In this document: positions 1 to 12,755 of the stretch, one piece after another
How positions within the stretch are numbered: the first letter of the stretch is position 1
How the letters are laid out: every line of letters starts with the position of its first letter
Source of the DNA: Suillus spraguei
Taxonomy: Eukaryota > Basidiomycota > Agaricomycetes > Boletales > Suillaceae
Reading direction: 5' to 3'
Assembly: GCA_016800925.1 (NCBI GenBank)
Contig: JABCPU010000022.1
Span: 186,001 to 250,000 of the forward strand
DNA: 64,000 bases
Program-made: the position numbers and the translations under genes
The notes under the pieces: generated by a model
Database searches by the model: none
Told to the model about the DNA's origin: nothing
The model's input: the letters and a program-made list of their open reading frames with translations, nothing else

Positions 1-26
1 CACCTGCACCTGCCCCTGCCCCTGCC

Positions 27-65
<39 letters not shown>

Positions 66-122
66 ACTCCTGCTCCTGCCCCTGCCCCTGCCCCTGCCCC
101 TGCCCCTGCCCCTGCTCCTGCT
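1..122 (+). repeat. CCTGCT/CCTGCC hexanucleotide repeat (Pro-Ala coding)
   Basis: Tandem 6-bp units CCTGCY run from the window edge. In frame 3 they encode alternating Pro-Ala joined directly to the Gln-rich part of the transposase. The same repeat occurs at 7,153-7,256 in copy 2 with a different unit number and mix, so it is a length-variable coding microsatellite. Confidence 0.9.
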
Positions 123-3100
123 GCTCATAACAACTTGGCAGCCTTTCATTTGCTGCAGCAGCAAGCTGCACAGGGACACAACATACAGCAGCAGCTAGCT
201 GAAATGGTTGCTAGACATGCTGAGGATTATCGCCATGAACGGCAGCAGGAACAGGAAGCTGAACAGATGAATAGACAGAACTATGACCATTACATGCATG
301 GTCCTATTCACTATGAGGGTGCAGTTGGTCCTCACAATTTCAACAATCCTCATCAATACTTTGGACCTCATCCTGCACCACCTTTGCCTATGCCACCTCA
401 ACCTGATCATCAACAATTTAATAATCAGTTTCAACATTATTTCCAGCAGGAACAGATTAGAGATAACTTGCTTCATGAACAAGCACAGGAGGCATTATAC
501 CATCAGCAGATCCAACAGGAGGAAGAAAGACAAGCACAGGAGACCTTACGTCAACAACAGATCCAGCAGCAATTACAGCAGGAGCACATCCATAGGCAAG
601 GCCAGGAGGAGAGAGATGCCTTTCACTTGGAGCAGCTGGAAGATAGACAAGCTCAGGATATTCTACGAGCAGGTCAACAGGAAGAGGAGCATTTCAATAG
701 TCAAACTCAGGATCGTCAGCGAGCAGGTCAACAGGAGGAGGCCCGTCACAACCGTGAGCAGCAGAGAGTTCATGAGGAGCAGGAGCGTCTTGAGGAGGCA
801 CTACATGAATATAATGACCCAATATCTCAAGAGCAACATGCAGATGATGAAGAGAGAAGGAGAATCCAGCAGCAGGAACAACACCAGGAGCATGAAGAGG
901 AGGACAACCAGCATATTAATCAGGTCATTCCTATTCCTGATGGAGCCCAACCATATACAGAACCAGCCAACCGTCATACTCTTGGTCCCCTTAATGTGGA
1001 GTGTCCCAAATGTCATGCACTTCACTTTGCATGTGAAAGACTCTCCAACTCCTCTTTGCAAAACCCTCGCTTTGGTATGTGCTGCTTGCAGGGCCAAGTC
1101 AGCCTTCCCCCATTTCCAGCATGGCCACCTGAGCTGGAGCAGGCATATAGAGACAGAACATTTGTGTCAAAAATTCGCCAATACAACAGTGCTCTTGCAT
1201 TTACCTCTGTTGGTGTCAACATTGAGGATCGTGCTATTCAAAGATCTGGCCCAAATGCTTTTCGTATCCATGGCTCTCTCCATCACCTCATGGGCAGTCT
1301 TCTACCTCCAGAGGGTGTCCAGCCTTCATATGCACAACTTTATATATATGACTCTGAAGAAGCCACCAACATCCGCACCACCCGTCCTGGAAATGAAGGT
1401 CTTGATCGTCAGATTCTCAGAGATCTGCATGACATGTTGCATCGAAAACACCCCTATGCTGCTGTCTACAAGCAAGCCTATCAAATCATGCAAGAGAAGC
1501 CTCCAGAGGAGCAGACAGATGTTTCTGTGCGTATTCACTTCCTGCCAGGCACAGATGGTCGAAGATATAACTTCCCACTGCCAATGAAATTGCTGCAGCT
1601 CTTCCTGGAGATGGATCTGAGGAGGTGTCTCATGAACGCGACATCATTTTATATTATCAAAATGGTCGACTTAGGCGCATCAGTCAACTCAACCATGCAT
1701 ATGCCTGTCTTCATTATGTCCTTCTCTTTCCAATGGAGAGGATGGCTGGGACCTCTACATTGATATGATCATTCCTCAGGGTGGACGTGCACGTGCCAAA
1801 AAAGTGACTCAGCTGCTATATTATGCCTTTCGTCTTCATCCCCGTCCAGCTCGCATTGACCACAACAATATCTTTCGTGGTGGAAGGCTGTTCCAGCAGT
1901 ATGTTGTTGATGCTTGGGCTTCCATTGAGCAGAGCAGACTCAACTGGATAAGAAACAACCAGAAGAAGATCAGGGCTGACTGCTACCAAGGCCTCACAGA
2001 CAATATTCTCAATGATGGAGTAGGCAATTTGGCTGAGACAGGTCGTGCTATAATCCTTCCCTCCTCTCATTCTGGAAGCCCTCGCTATATGCAGCAGCTA
2101 CTGCAGGACTCCTTGGCCATCTGCCGTGCCTGCAAGAAACCTGATCTCTTCCTGACAATGACTGCCAATGGGAACTGGCCTGAGATTACTGAGAATCTCC
2201 TTCCAGGTAAAGTGACATACTGATGCATTATTATGACTTGATTCTGACAAGTTTTCTAATGTAGGTCAAACTGCTGTGGACCGTCCAGACTTGGTGGCTC
2301 GCGTATTCTATCAAAAGCAGCAGGCTCTGCTGAAGAAAGTTCGCAATGGCTACTATGGCAAGGTTGCAGGATTGGTGTACACCATTGAATATCAAAAGCG
2401 TGGTCTGCCTCACATGCACCTTCTCATCTTCCTGGATCCAGACCACAAGATTCGCACTGTGGAACAAATAGACTCCTTCATCTCTGCCCAGATCCCTGAC
2501 AGAAATGTCCATCCCCAACTCTATGAGGCTGTGGAGAAATACATGCTTCATGGCCCCTGCTCTCCAGAACGTTGCTTGGAGAATGGACGTTGCAAAAAGC
2601 ATTTCCAAAGTCTTTCTGTGCCCAGACATTGATGAAGGAGGATGGCTATCCAGAGTATGCAAGACCTGACAATGGTCGCACTGTCCAGAAGAATACACTG
2701 TCTTCACCAACAAAGATGTTGTTCCTCACCCTCCACAACTCCTGGTGGAATTCAACTGCCACATCAATCTTGAAGTCTGTGCTTCCATCAAGTCTGTGAA
2801 ATACATCCACAAGTACATCTACAAGGGAAATGACCGTGCCACTTTGGAGATGCCAGGACCAGTGGATGAGGTCAAAACCTACCTTGACTCCAGATACATC
2901 AGCTCCACTGAGGCTGCATGGCACATCTTTGAGTTTGGAATGCACCTTGAATGGCCCTCTGTCTATCGTCTGCCAGTCCACCTTCCAAATGAACACATGG
3001 TGTTTTATGATCCTGAGGATGATGCCCAGGATGTTCTTGAGCGTGCAGCAACCAAGGAGACTTGCCTTACTGGATGGTTCAAAGCCAATGCCAACAATAT

Positions 3101-5224
3101 CTTGGTGGCAGCTGGAGCCCATGACCACCTCTACCAGGACTTCCCCTCAAAATTCGTATGGAACAAGACTGCATGGAAGGTACGACAACGTGGAATGGCC
3201 ATTGGAAGGATGTACTCTGCTGCACCTGGATCTGGAGAGCGCTTCTACCTGAGATTGCTTCTGACTGTAGTAAAAGGTATGATGCTCATGTCAATTTTAT
3301 CAATCAAACTCACCATGTATTCAAGGGGCCACCTCCTATGAGAACCTTCGAACAGTTGATGGTGTTTTATATGACACTTTCAAGGAGGCATGTCGACGTA
3401 GAGGTCTGCTTGAGGATGACAATGAATGGATCCAATGCTTGCAGGATGCCTCTCACATGAGCACTGGACATGGCATGCGCAATCTCTTTGCCATCATCCT
3501 CATACACTGCAACCCTACAGACCCCAGTGATCTTTGGAACCAATTCAAGGACAATCTCTGCGATGATCTGCGTCACCACCTGTCTCATGCCCCATTCACA
3601 TTCCTAACCCTACAAATGAAGAGGTCTATGACTATGGTCTCTATCTCATTGATGGAAGCTTCGCAAAAATGGAAAGTCTTTGCAAGTGATTCCTCAGATG
3701 CCTACACTCAAATGGCAGCAAGATGGGGGGTCATGCAGGGAAATCAGCTCATTGCTGAGCAGCTCCAGTATAACCAGGAGGAGCTCCAGCAGATGGTGGA
3801 CCAGGAGTGCTTTCTCTCAATCAGGAGCAGAGGACAGTCTTTGATGCAGTGGTCAATGATGCCATGCAAAGAAATGACAGACACCTGGACATGCATTCTT
3901 TGTCCACAGTGCAGGTGGATGTGGCAAGACATATCTCTGCAAGCTCATTGCCTCAAAACTCCGTGCTGAAGGCAAGATTGTCCTGTGTGTGGCTTCCTCT
4001 GGAATTGCTTCTCTCCTCCTGCCAGGTGGACGTACAGCTCATTCGCGATTCAAGATTCCAATCCCATCAATGAGGACAGCTCCTGCAACATCAAGAAAGG
4101 AGATGTTGTGCATGAGCTTCTGAAGGCCACCTCCCTCATCATCTGCGATGAAATTCCAATGCTACACCGTCACAATCTGGAATGCCTTGACCGCTCATTG
4201 CGCGACCTTCTCAATGTTGATGCTGATTTTGGAGGATTACCATACTCTTTGGAGGAGACTTCAGACAGACTCTACCAGTGGTGGCTCATGGATCCAGGGA
4301 GCAGATAGTGGGTGCTACCTTCTGCAGATCTCGCATCTGGCCAAGGCTTCAGATCTTCCATCTCAAGACAAACATGCGCCTTGGCCAAGACCCTGCCTCT
4401 GATGAATTTGCCAAGTGGCTTCTGGAGATTGGAGCTGGAAAGAACACACATGCTGATGGAACAGTGTCCTTCCAATTCATATGCGCTGTGCCACAATGAT
4501 ATCCGTCTCTCATCAATGCCCTCTACTCTCCTATCCTGCTTCCTGACCATCCTCCTGTGAATGATTCCTTCTTCCTGGAACGTACCATCCTCTCTGCAAA
4601 GAACACTGATGTGGATGAAATCAATGCCAACATTCTTGAATTATTCCCTGGAGAAAAGCAGTGTTCACCAGTGCAGACTCAGTGCTGAGAGGGACTATGA
4701 CTATATCCCCATGAGTTCCTTCACACTCTGACACCATCAGGGTTCCCTTTGCACAAATTGGAACTCAAAGTGGGTGTTCCTCTGATGCTGTTGCGCAACT
4801 TGGATCCCACCAATGGCCTCTACAATGGAACAGGATGATCCTCCTGTCTTGGACCACACATGTCCTCAATGTCGGATTCTTAAGATGGAGTTGATGAAGC
4901 TCAGCAAGACATCAGACACAGTGCTAATCCCCGGATGACTCTGGATGCCACTCTGAAGACAACCCATCCCTTAAGCGTCGACAATTTCCGTCCGTCTTGC
5001 ATTTGCTATGACAATCAACAAGGCTCAAGGTCAAAGTGTGAAGTGGGTTGGACTGGATTTGAGAACTCCCGTGTTCAGTCATGGACAGCTGTATGTGGCA
5101 TTGTCCAGTGCACTCACCCAGAGAGAGTGGTGCTATCTTTCCAGAGCATGAAGAAGGGTCAAAGACGACCAATGTGGTGTATACAGAAGTGCTGAGAGGA
5201 CTTGGAGATTAGATTGAGAATTGA
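3..5224 (+). pseudogene. Helitron Rep-helicase, copy 1, frameshifted
   Basis: Replication initiator plus Pif1-type helicase that mobilises Helitrons. The reading frame is open from the window edge: a Pro-Ala run, then a Gln/Glu-rich region, then a Cys/His zinc-binding stretch (near 985-1,090), then the Helitron N-terminal Rep domain. A 58-nt intron (2,207-2,264, branch site CTGAC) interrupts the gene in phase 1. The HUH motif (LPHMH) lies near 2,406-2,420. Against copy 2 there are single-base losses near 1,573, 1,732, 2,608, 2,693, 3,594 and many more in the helicase half, which falls apart into several frames. The N-terminal third is better preserved here than in copy 2. A sequencing-indel origin for some shifts cannot be excluded, but base substitutions also differ, so decay is more likely. 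Confidence 0.88.
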
Positions 5225-5339
5225 TTGATGTAGTTTTATGTAAAGTGATATGATAGTGTACTTTTAGTCTTGCTGAAATGGTGGTGAAATGTACATGTTG
5301 TTTGAAATACTATATTCAATAAGTAAGGTGCAGAGTGTG

Positions 5340-5594
5340 ATTATTAGGATGAAGCCAAGGCCAGAAAGCCAAAAAGAGTGCGAAGCACTCTTTTTGGCTT
5401 TCTGTGCCTTGGGCAAAAGAAATTATTGGGATGAAGCCAAGGCCAGGAAGGCAAAAAGAGTGCGAAGCACTCTTTTTGCCTTCCTGTGCCTTGGGCAAAG
5501 TGAATTATTAGGATGAAGCCTTGGACAGGAGCAAAAGGAGTGCGAAGCACTCCTTTTGCTTCCTGTGCCGAAGGCACAACGGGTGGTGGACTCG
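5340..5594 (+). repeat. Triple hairpin right end of Helitron copy 1
   Basis: Three consecutive long palindromes of about 60 bp share the core AGTGC-GAA-GCACT, with stems of about 25-28 bp. Each is introduced by AATTATTRGGATGAAGCC. The last one ends in GTGCCGAAGGCAC and leads to CTCG. The same block, with two to four palindromes or parts of them, ends every element of the array. Confidence 0.9.
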
Positions 5595-6587
5595 TCTATA
5601 AAGTAAGGGGGGAAAGGTGGGAAGTGCTCGCTAGCTCCTGGCTTTCGCTTGTCGCTAAAGGCCACATGTACGCTTAGCTCGGTTGGAAATTTCTCGCGTG
5701 GTTTTTTTCAAGTGCCGATCAATACACTGTTGTCCCATTGTGTGATTGCGTTGTGATTTGGTCACGTGACTGCGCAGCTGGTGCGCTGTAGTTCCTAGAT
5801 ATACCCTCGAGCTCCAATCTTCGTTTCCTCTTTTCCCCCACCACTGCTCCCTCTGCCACATCTTGAGAAAGTAATACTTTCTCAACATACTCAACTTCTG
5901 TTTGTTTTTCTGCTTTACTTTGTAGATATATCTTTCACTGTTCTTGATTCCTGTAAGCCTATATAGTGTAATATTGAAACTATGATAAAAATTATGATTA
6001 TGTAATCAGATATCAGGCATTTTCGCTTTTTGACGTGTTTTTGGACCCTTTGGACCCCCCTGGACCTGGACCTGGACCTGGACTGGCCGTATCTTGGAGT
6101 TCGAAGCATAGTGAGTGTGATTGTTGTTTGTTACTGGCCCTGTATTCCATCTGGACTCGCGAACTCCTGTTGATTCAAGACGAACGTGTAACCAAGTCCT
6201 ACTTCCCTGGCCATCTGTTCTTGCAGGTGTTCGCTGGTTGTTTCTGGACCTCTGGGTATACTACAGTGTAGAGATTTTGGATTGGCGGGGCACTTTTCTG
6301 TGCTAAGTTGGTCTGCTTGCAGCCTTCTTACAGTTGCCATCCTATCCTTCGGGATAATTTCTCGGACAGCTTTCAGCTGTTCTTAGCACTGTCATACGTC
6401 GAACTTCCAGGGTATTAGCTCATCCTGGAAACTGCTGGTACTTCTTCAGTCACTCTCGGTAATATTTGTTTGGATCTTTGGTATGTGATATTTTGCTATA
6501 TATATTATGATGGCTTATCTTTGACACAGTGGAACTACGACTGTTGGAATTTAGCTTCTTCTCTCCTTTGTTTGAATATCTTCACCA
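5595..6587 (+). promoter_or_regulatory. 5' leader and probable promoter of Helitron copy 2
   Basis: The first about 190 bp are shared with all short elements and contain GTCACGTGAC at 5,761-5,770. The sequence then becomes specific to the autonomous element. A TATA-like ATATACC (near 5,798) is followed by pyrimidine-rich DNA, which would suit a fungal core promoter. A short GGACCT repeat lies near 6,050-6,085. No long ORF is convincing here. The promoter role is inference. Confidence 0.45.
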
Positions 6588-7151
6588 ATGTATGTAGTTA
6601 TTGACATATATATTTATTTTGACTGATATTTATTTTTGATAGGAATCCCTCCACTCCTCCTACCTCTCCTCAGCGAGCACAGGCTGCTGCACGTCAGGCT
6701 GAGAGGAATCAGCGAAATATTGGCTCCCCTCCTGCACGTCGCCATCCTACTCCTATAGCTCACCTTTAGAAAATGCTGCTCAAATGGTAGAATTAATTTT
6801 CTGATTTTCATAAGACATTTCTGATATGTTCATAGAATATTCCTCAGATCTGGGAAATTTAAACCATGGTCCATTCCCATGCAAAGGTTCCCTAATATGC
6901 CACGTCATGTTATTGAGCATCATGAGGCTCAACGTATGTGGCGTCTACACCACCCCACCACCTACCCCCTGGGCCACCTGTTTGCTGCTCCAGCCTTAGG
7001 GACCTCCCTTTGGTTATATTCCTCCACCTGCTGCACTTCAGAATGATATGAACGTCGTATGGCAAATGTTGCTGCAGCCACATAAATAGTCATGAAGCAC
7101 GCCGTGCTGCCAGGCGAAGGCGTAATAATCCTCAACAACAACCTGCACCTC

Positions 7152-7243
<92 letters not shown>

Positions 7244-10200
7244 CCCTGCTCCTGCTCAGAATAACTTGGCAGCCTTTCAGTTGCTGCAGCAACAAGCTGC
7301 ACAGGGACATAATATACCAGCAGCAGCTAGCTGAAATAATTGCTAGGCATGCTCAGGATATCGCCATGAACGCAGCAGGAAGAGGAAGCTGAACAGATGA
7401 ATAGACAGAACTATGATCAATACATGCATGGTCCTATTCACTATGAGGGTGCAGTTGGTCCTCACAATTTCAACAATCCCAACAATACTTTGCACCCAAT
7501 CCTGCACCACCTTTGCCTGTACCACCTCAACCTGATTATCAACAATTTAATAATCAGTTTCAGCATCATTTCCAGCAGGTTCAGCAGAGGAAGATAGACA
7601 AGCACAGGAGGATTACGTCACATCAGATCCAGCAGCAATTCCAGCAGCAGGAAGCAACAATTCATAGGCAAGGCCAGGAGGAGAAGATGCCATTACTTGC
7701 AGCAGCAGGAAGATAGACAAGCTCAGGATATTCTACGAGCAGGTCAACAGGAAGAGGAGCATTTCAATAGTCAAACTCAGGATCGTCAGCGAGCAGGTCA
7801 ACAGGAGGAGGCCCGCCACAACCGTGCACAGCAGAGAGTTCATGAGGAGCAGGAGCGTCTTGAGGAGCACTACATGAATATAATGACCCAATATCTCAAG
7901 AGCAACATGCAGATGATGAAGAGAGAAGGAGAATCCAACAGCAGGAACAACACCAGGAGCATGAAGAAGAGGACAACCAGCATATCAATCAGGTCATTCC
8001 TATTCCTGATGGAGCTCAACCATATACAGAACCAGCCAACCGTCATACTCTTGGTCCCCTTAATGTGGAGTGTCCCAAATGTCATGCACTTCACTTTGCA
8101 TGTGAAAGACTCTCCAACTCCTCTTTGCAAAACCCTCGCTTTGGTATGTGCTGCTTGCAGGGCCAAGTCAGCCTTCCCCCATTTCCAGCATGGCCACCTG
8201 AGCTGGAGCAGGCATATAGAGACAGAACATTTGTGTCAAAAATTCGCCAATACAACAGTGCTCTTGCATTTACCTCTGTTGGTGTCAACATTGAGGATCG
8301 TGCTATTCAAAGATCTGGCCCAAATGCTTTTCGTATCCATGGCTCTCTCCATCACCTCATGGGCAGTCTTCTACCTCCAGAGGGTGTCCAGCCTTCATAT
8401 GCACAACTTTATATATATGACTCTGAAGAAGCCACCAACATCCGCACCACCCGTCCTGGAAATGAAGGTCTTGATCGTCAGATTCTCAGAGATCTGCATG
8501 ACATGTTGCATCGAAAACACCCCTATGCTGCTGTCTACAAGCAAGCCTATCAAATCATGCAAGAGAAGCCTCCAGAGGAGCAGACAGATGTTTCTGTGCG
8601 TATTCACTTCCTGCCAGGCACAGATGGTCGAAGATACAACCTTCCCACTGCCAATGAAATTGCTGCAGCTCTTCCTGGAGATGGATCTGAGGAGGTGTCT
8701 CATGAACGCGACATCATTTTATATTATCAAAATGGTCGACTTAGGCGCATCAGTCAACTCAACCATGCATATGCCTGTCTTCATTATGTCCTTCTCTTTC
8801 CTAATGGAGAGGATGGCTGGGACCTCTACATTGATATGATCATTCCTCAGGGTGGACGTGCACGTGCCAAAAAAGTGACTCAGCTGCTGTATTATGCCTT
8901 TCGTCTTCATCCCCGTCCAGCTCGCATTGACCACAACAATATCTTTCGTGGTGGAAGGCTGTTCCAGCAGTATGTTGTTGATGCTTGGGCTTCCATTGAG
9001 CAGAGCAGACTCAACTGGATAAGAAACAACCAGAAGAAGATCAGGGCTGACTGCTACCAAGGCCTCACAGACAATATTCTCAATGATGGAGTAGGCAATT
9101 TGGCTGAGACAGGTCGTGCTATAATCCTTCCCTCCTCTCATTCTGGAAGCCCTCGCTATATGCAGCAGCTACTGCAGGACTCCTTGGCCATCTGCCGTGC
9201 CTGCAAGAAACCTGATCTCTTCCTGACAATGACTGCCAATGGGAACTGGCCTGAGATTACTGAGAATCTCCTTCCAGGTAAAGTGACATACTGATGCATT
9301 ATTATGACTTGATTCTGACAAGTTTTCTAATGTAGGTCAAACTGCTGTGGACCGTCCAGACTTGGTGGCTCGCGTATTCTATCAAAAGCAGCAGGCTCTG
9401 CTGAAGAAGGTTCGCAATGGCTACTATGGCAAGGTTGCAGGATTGGTGTACACCATTGAATATCAAAAGCGTGGTCTGCCTCACATGCACCTTCTCATCT
9501 TCCTGGATCCAGACCACAAGATTCGCACTGTGGAACAAATAGACTCCTTCATCTCTGCCCAGATACCTGACAGAAATGTCCATCCCCAGCTCTATGAGGC
9601 TGTGGAGAAATACATGCTTCATGGCCCCTGCTCTCCAGAACGTTGCTTAGAGAATGGACATTGCAAAAAGCACTTTCCAAAGTCTTTCTGTGCCCAGACA
9701 TTGATGAAGGAGGATGGCTATCCAGAGTATGCAAGACCTGACAATGGTCGCACTGTCCAGAAGAATGACACTGTCTTCACCAACAAAGATGTTGTTCCTC
9801 ACCCTCCACAACTCCTGGTGGAATTCAACTGCCACATCAATCTTGAAGTCTGTGCTTCCATCAAGTCTGTGAAATACATCCACAAGTACATCTACAAGGG
9901 AAATGACCGTGCCACTTTGGAGATGCCAGGACCAGTGGATGAGGTCAAAACCTACCTTGACTCCAGATACATCAGCTCCACTGAGGCTGCATGGCACATC
10001 TTTGAGTTTGGAATGCACCTTGAATGGCCCTCTGTCTACCGTCTGCCAGTCCACCTTCCAAATGAACACATGGTGTTTTATGATCCTGAGGATGATGCCC
10101 AGGATGTTCTTGAGCGTGCAGCAACCAAGGAGACTTGCCTTACTGGATGGTTCAAAGCCAATGCCAACAATATCTTGGTGGCAGCTGGAGCCCATGACCA

Positions 10201-12322
10201 CCTCTACCAGGACTTCCCCTCAAAATTCGTATGGAACAAGACCGCATGGAAGGTACGACAACGTGGAATGGCCATTGGAAGGATGTACTCTGCTGCACCT
10301 GGATCTGGAGAGCGCTTCTACCTGAGATTGCTTCTGACTGTAGTAAAAGGTATGATGCTCATGTCAATTTTTATCAATCAAACTCACAATGTATTCAAGG
10401 GGCCACCTCCTATGAGAACCTTCGAACAGTTGATGGTGTTTTATATGACACTTTCAAGGAGGCATGTCGACGTAGAGGTCTGCTTGAGGATGACAATGAA
10501 TGGATCCAATGCTTGCAGGATGCCTCTCACATGAGCACTGGACATGGCATGCGCAATCTCTTTGCCATCATCCTCATCCACTGCAACCCTACAGACCCCA
10601 GTGATCTTTGGAACCAATTCAAGGACAATCTCTGTGATGATCTGCGTCACCACCTGTCTCATGCCCCATTCAACATTCCAACCCACAAATGAAGAGGTCT
10701 ATGACTATGGTCTCTATCTCATTGATGGAAAACTTCGCAAAAATGGAAAGTCTTTGCAAGTGATTCCTCAGATGCCTACACCTCAAATGGCAGCAAGATG
10801 GGGGGTCATGCAGGGAAATCAGCTCATTGCTGAGCAGCTCCAGTATAACCAGGAGGAGCTCCAGCAGATGGTGGATCCAGGAGTGCTTTCTCTCAATCAG
10901 GAGCAGAGGACAGTCTTTGATGCAGTGGTCAATGATGCCATGCAAAGAAATGAGCAGACACCTGGACATGCATTCTTTGTCCACAGTGCAGGTGGATGTG
11001 GCAAGACATATCTCTGCAAGCTCATTGCCTCAAAACTCCGTGCTGAAGGCAAGATTGTCCTGTGTGTGGCTTCCTCTGGAATTGCTTCTCTCCTCCTGCC
11101 AGGTGGACGTACAGCTCATTCGCGATTCAAGATTCCAATCCCCATCAATGAAGACAGCTCCTGCAACATCAAGAAAGGAGATGTTGTGCATGAGCTTCTG
11201 AAGGCCACCTCCCTCATCATCTGTGATGAAATTCCAATGCTACACCGTCACAATCTGGAATGCCTTGACCGCTCATTGCGCGACCTTCTCAATGTTGATG
11301 CTGATTTTGGAGGATTATCCATACTCTTTGGAGGAGACTTCAGACAGACTCTACCAGTGGTGGCTCATGGATCCAGAGAGCAGATAGTGGGTGCTACCTT
11401 CTGCAGATCTCGCATTTGGCCAAGGCTTCAGATCTTCCATCTCAAGACAAACATGCGCCTTGGTCAAGACCCTGCCTCTGATGAATTTGCCAAGTGGCTT
11501 CTGGAGATTGGAGCTGGAAAGAACACACATGCTGATGGAACAGTGGTCCTTCCAATTCGTATGCGCTGTGCCAATAATAATGTCCAGTCACTCATCAATG
11601 CCCTCTACTCTCCTATCCTGCTTCCTGACCATCCTCCTGTGAATGATTCCTTCTTCCTGGAACGTACCATCCTCTCTGCAAAGAACACTGATGTGGATGA
11701 AATCAATACCAACATTCTTGAATTATTCCCTGGAGAAAAAGCAGTGTTCACCAGTGCAGACTCAGTTGCTGAGAGGGAATATGAATATATTCCCCATGAG
11801 TTCCTTCACACTCTGACACCATCAGGGTTCCCTTTGCACAAATTGGAACTCAAAGTGGGTGTTCCTCTGATGCTGTTGCGCAACTTGGATCCCACCAATG
11901 GCCTCTACAATGGAACCAGGATGATCCTCCTGTCTTGGACCACACATGTGCTCAAATGTCGGATTCTCAAGGATGGAGTTGATGAAGCCCAGCAAGACAA
12001 TCAGGACACAGTGCTGATCCCCAGGATGACTCTGGATGCCACTGCTGAAGATAACCCAATCCCTCTAAAGCGTCGACAATTTCCTGTCCGTCTTGCATTT
12101 GCTATGACAATCAACAAGGCTCAAGGTCAAAGTGTGAAGTGGGTTGGACTGGATTTGAGAACTCCTGTGTTCAGTCATGGACAGCTGTATGTGGCATTGT
12201 CCAGGTGCACTCACCCAGAGAGAGTGTGTGCTATCTTTCCAGAGCATGAAGAAGGGTCAAAGACGACCAATGTGGTGTATACAGAAGTGCTGAGAGGACT
12301 TGGTGATCAGATTGAGAATTGA
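6588..12322 (+). pseudogene. Helitron Rep-helicase, copy 2, nearly intact in its catalytic half
   Basis: Rolling-circle Rep plus Pif1 helicase. The likely start codon is split by an intron: AT at 6,588-6,589, then GT...AG (6,590-6,642), then G, giving a start Met followed by NPSTPPTSPQRAQ. The N-terminal part (6,643 to about 7,870) is frameshifted. From 8,065 the frame is clean: Cys/His zinc region; intron 9,278-9,335; HUH motif (LPHMH near 9,477); two-tyrosine motif KYIHKYIYKG near 9,870; intron 10,350-10,399 (phase 1). One missing base near 10,672 breaks the frame before the helicase. The helicase then runs open to 12,322 with Walker A GGCGKT (near 10,990), Walker B DEIPM (near 11,225) and motif [12 protein letters not shown] (near 12,178). 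As read it cannot make the whole protein. Confidence 0.9.
7153..7256 (+). repeat. CCTGCT hexanucleotide repeat (Pro-Ala coding), copy 2
   Basis: About 17 units of CCTGCT with one CCTGCC, encoding Pro-Ala in the transposase frame just before the Gln-rich segment. It is more homogeneous than the repeat in copy 1. Confidence 0.9.
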
Positions 12323-12419
12323 TTGATGTAGTTTTATGTAAAGTGATATGTAGTGTACTTTTAGTCTTGCTGAAATGGTGGTGAAATGTACATGTTTGTT
12401 TGAAGATTTACTATGATTA

Positions 12420-12755
12420 TCAGGATGAAGCCAAGGCCAGAAAGTCAAAAAGAGTGCGAAGCACTCTTTTTGGCTTTCTGTGCCTTGGGCAAAAGAAAAT
12501 TATTGGGATGAAGCCAAGGCCAGGAAGGCAAAAAGAGTGCGAAGCACTCTTTTTGGCTTTCTGTGCCTTGGGCAAAAGAAAATTATTGGGATGAAGCCAA
12601 GGCCAGGAAGGCAAAAAGAGTGCGAAGCACTCTTTTTGCCTTCCTGTGCCTTGGGCAAAGTGAATTATTAGGATGAAGCCTTGGACAGGAAGCAAAAGGA
12701 GTGCGAAGCACTCCTTTTGCTTCCTGTGCCGAAGGCACAACGGGTGGTGGACTCG
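12420..12755 (+). repeat. Hairpin cluster, right end of Helitron copy 2
   Basis: Four hairpin units: near 12,432-12,490, 12,510-12,574, 12,596-12,656 and 12,678-12,738. The first three differ only in having AGAAAG/GGCTTT or AGGAAG/GCCTTC stems. One is a hybrid whose left arm reads GGAAGGC and right arm GGCTTTC, so stem arms have been exchanged between neighbouring units. Confidence 0.88.

Larger units (their letters stand above)
1..5594 (+). mobile_element. Helitron copy 1 (left end outside the window)
   Basis: Rolling-circle transposon whose left end lies before the window. It carries a Rep-helicase gene very similar to that of the neighbouring copy at 5,595-12,755, followed by three large tandem hairpins (5,353-5,414, 5,435-5,496, 5,518-5,576). 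A small terminal hairpin (GTGCC-GAA-GGCAC, 5,565-5,577) is followed by 13 bases and CTCG at 5,591-5,594. A hairpin about a dozen bases before the end is the Helitron hallmark; CTCG differs from the classical CTRR by one base. The right boundary is inferred from the array junction and from the far end at 23,010. Confidence 0.85.
5595..12755 (+). mobile_element. Helitron copy 2, full length (7,161 bp)
   Basis: Complete Helitron-type element. It begins TCTATAAAG, fitting the canonical 5' TC of Helitrons. It has a 5' leader with a CACGTG palindrome, a spliced Rep-helicase gene (6,588-12,322), and a right end of four hairpin units closing with the 13-nt hairpin at 12,726-12,738, a 13-base spacer and CTCG (12,752-12,755). 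It directly abuts copy 1 on the left and a short relative on the right, so no host flank is present on either side. Boundaries are inferred by comparing all junctions. Confidence 0.85.

Noticed and set aside
283..1587. A 434-codon plus-strand frame overlapping the transposase
   Set aside because: It is a shifted shadow of the Gln-rich and Rep coding region, with no family resemblance.
5316..5665. Overlapping frames on both strands reading ASHSFCLPGLGFIP / KECEALFLAFCALG
   Set aside because: They are palindromic hairpin DNA read in both directions; the same peptides recur at every element end. Not genes.
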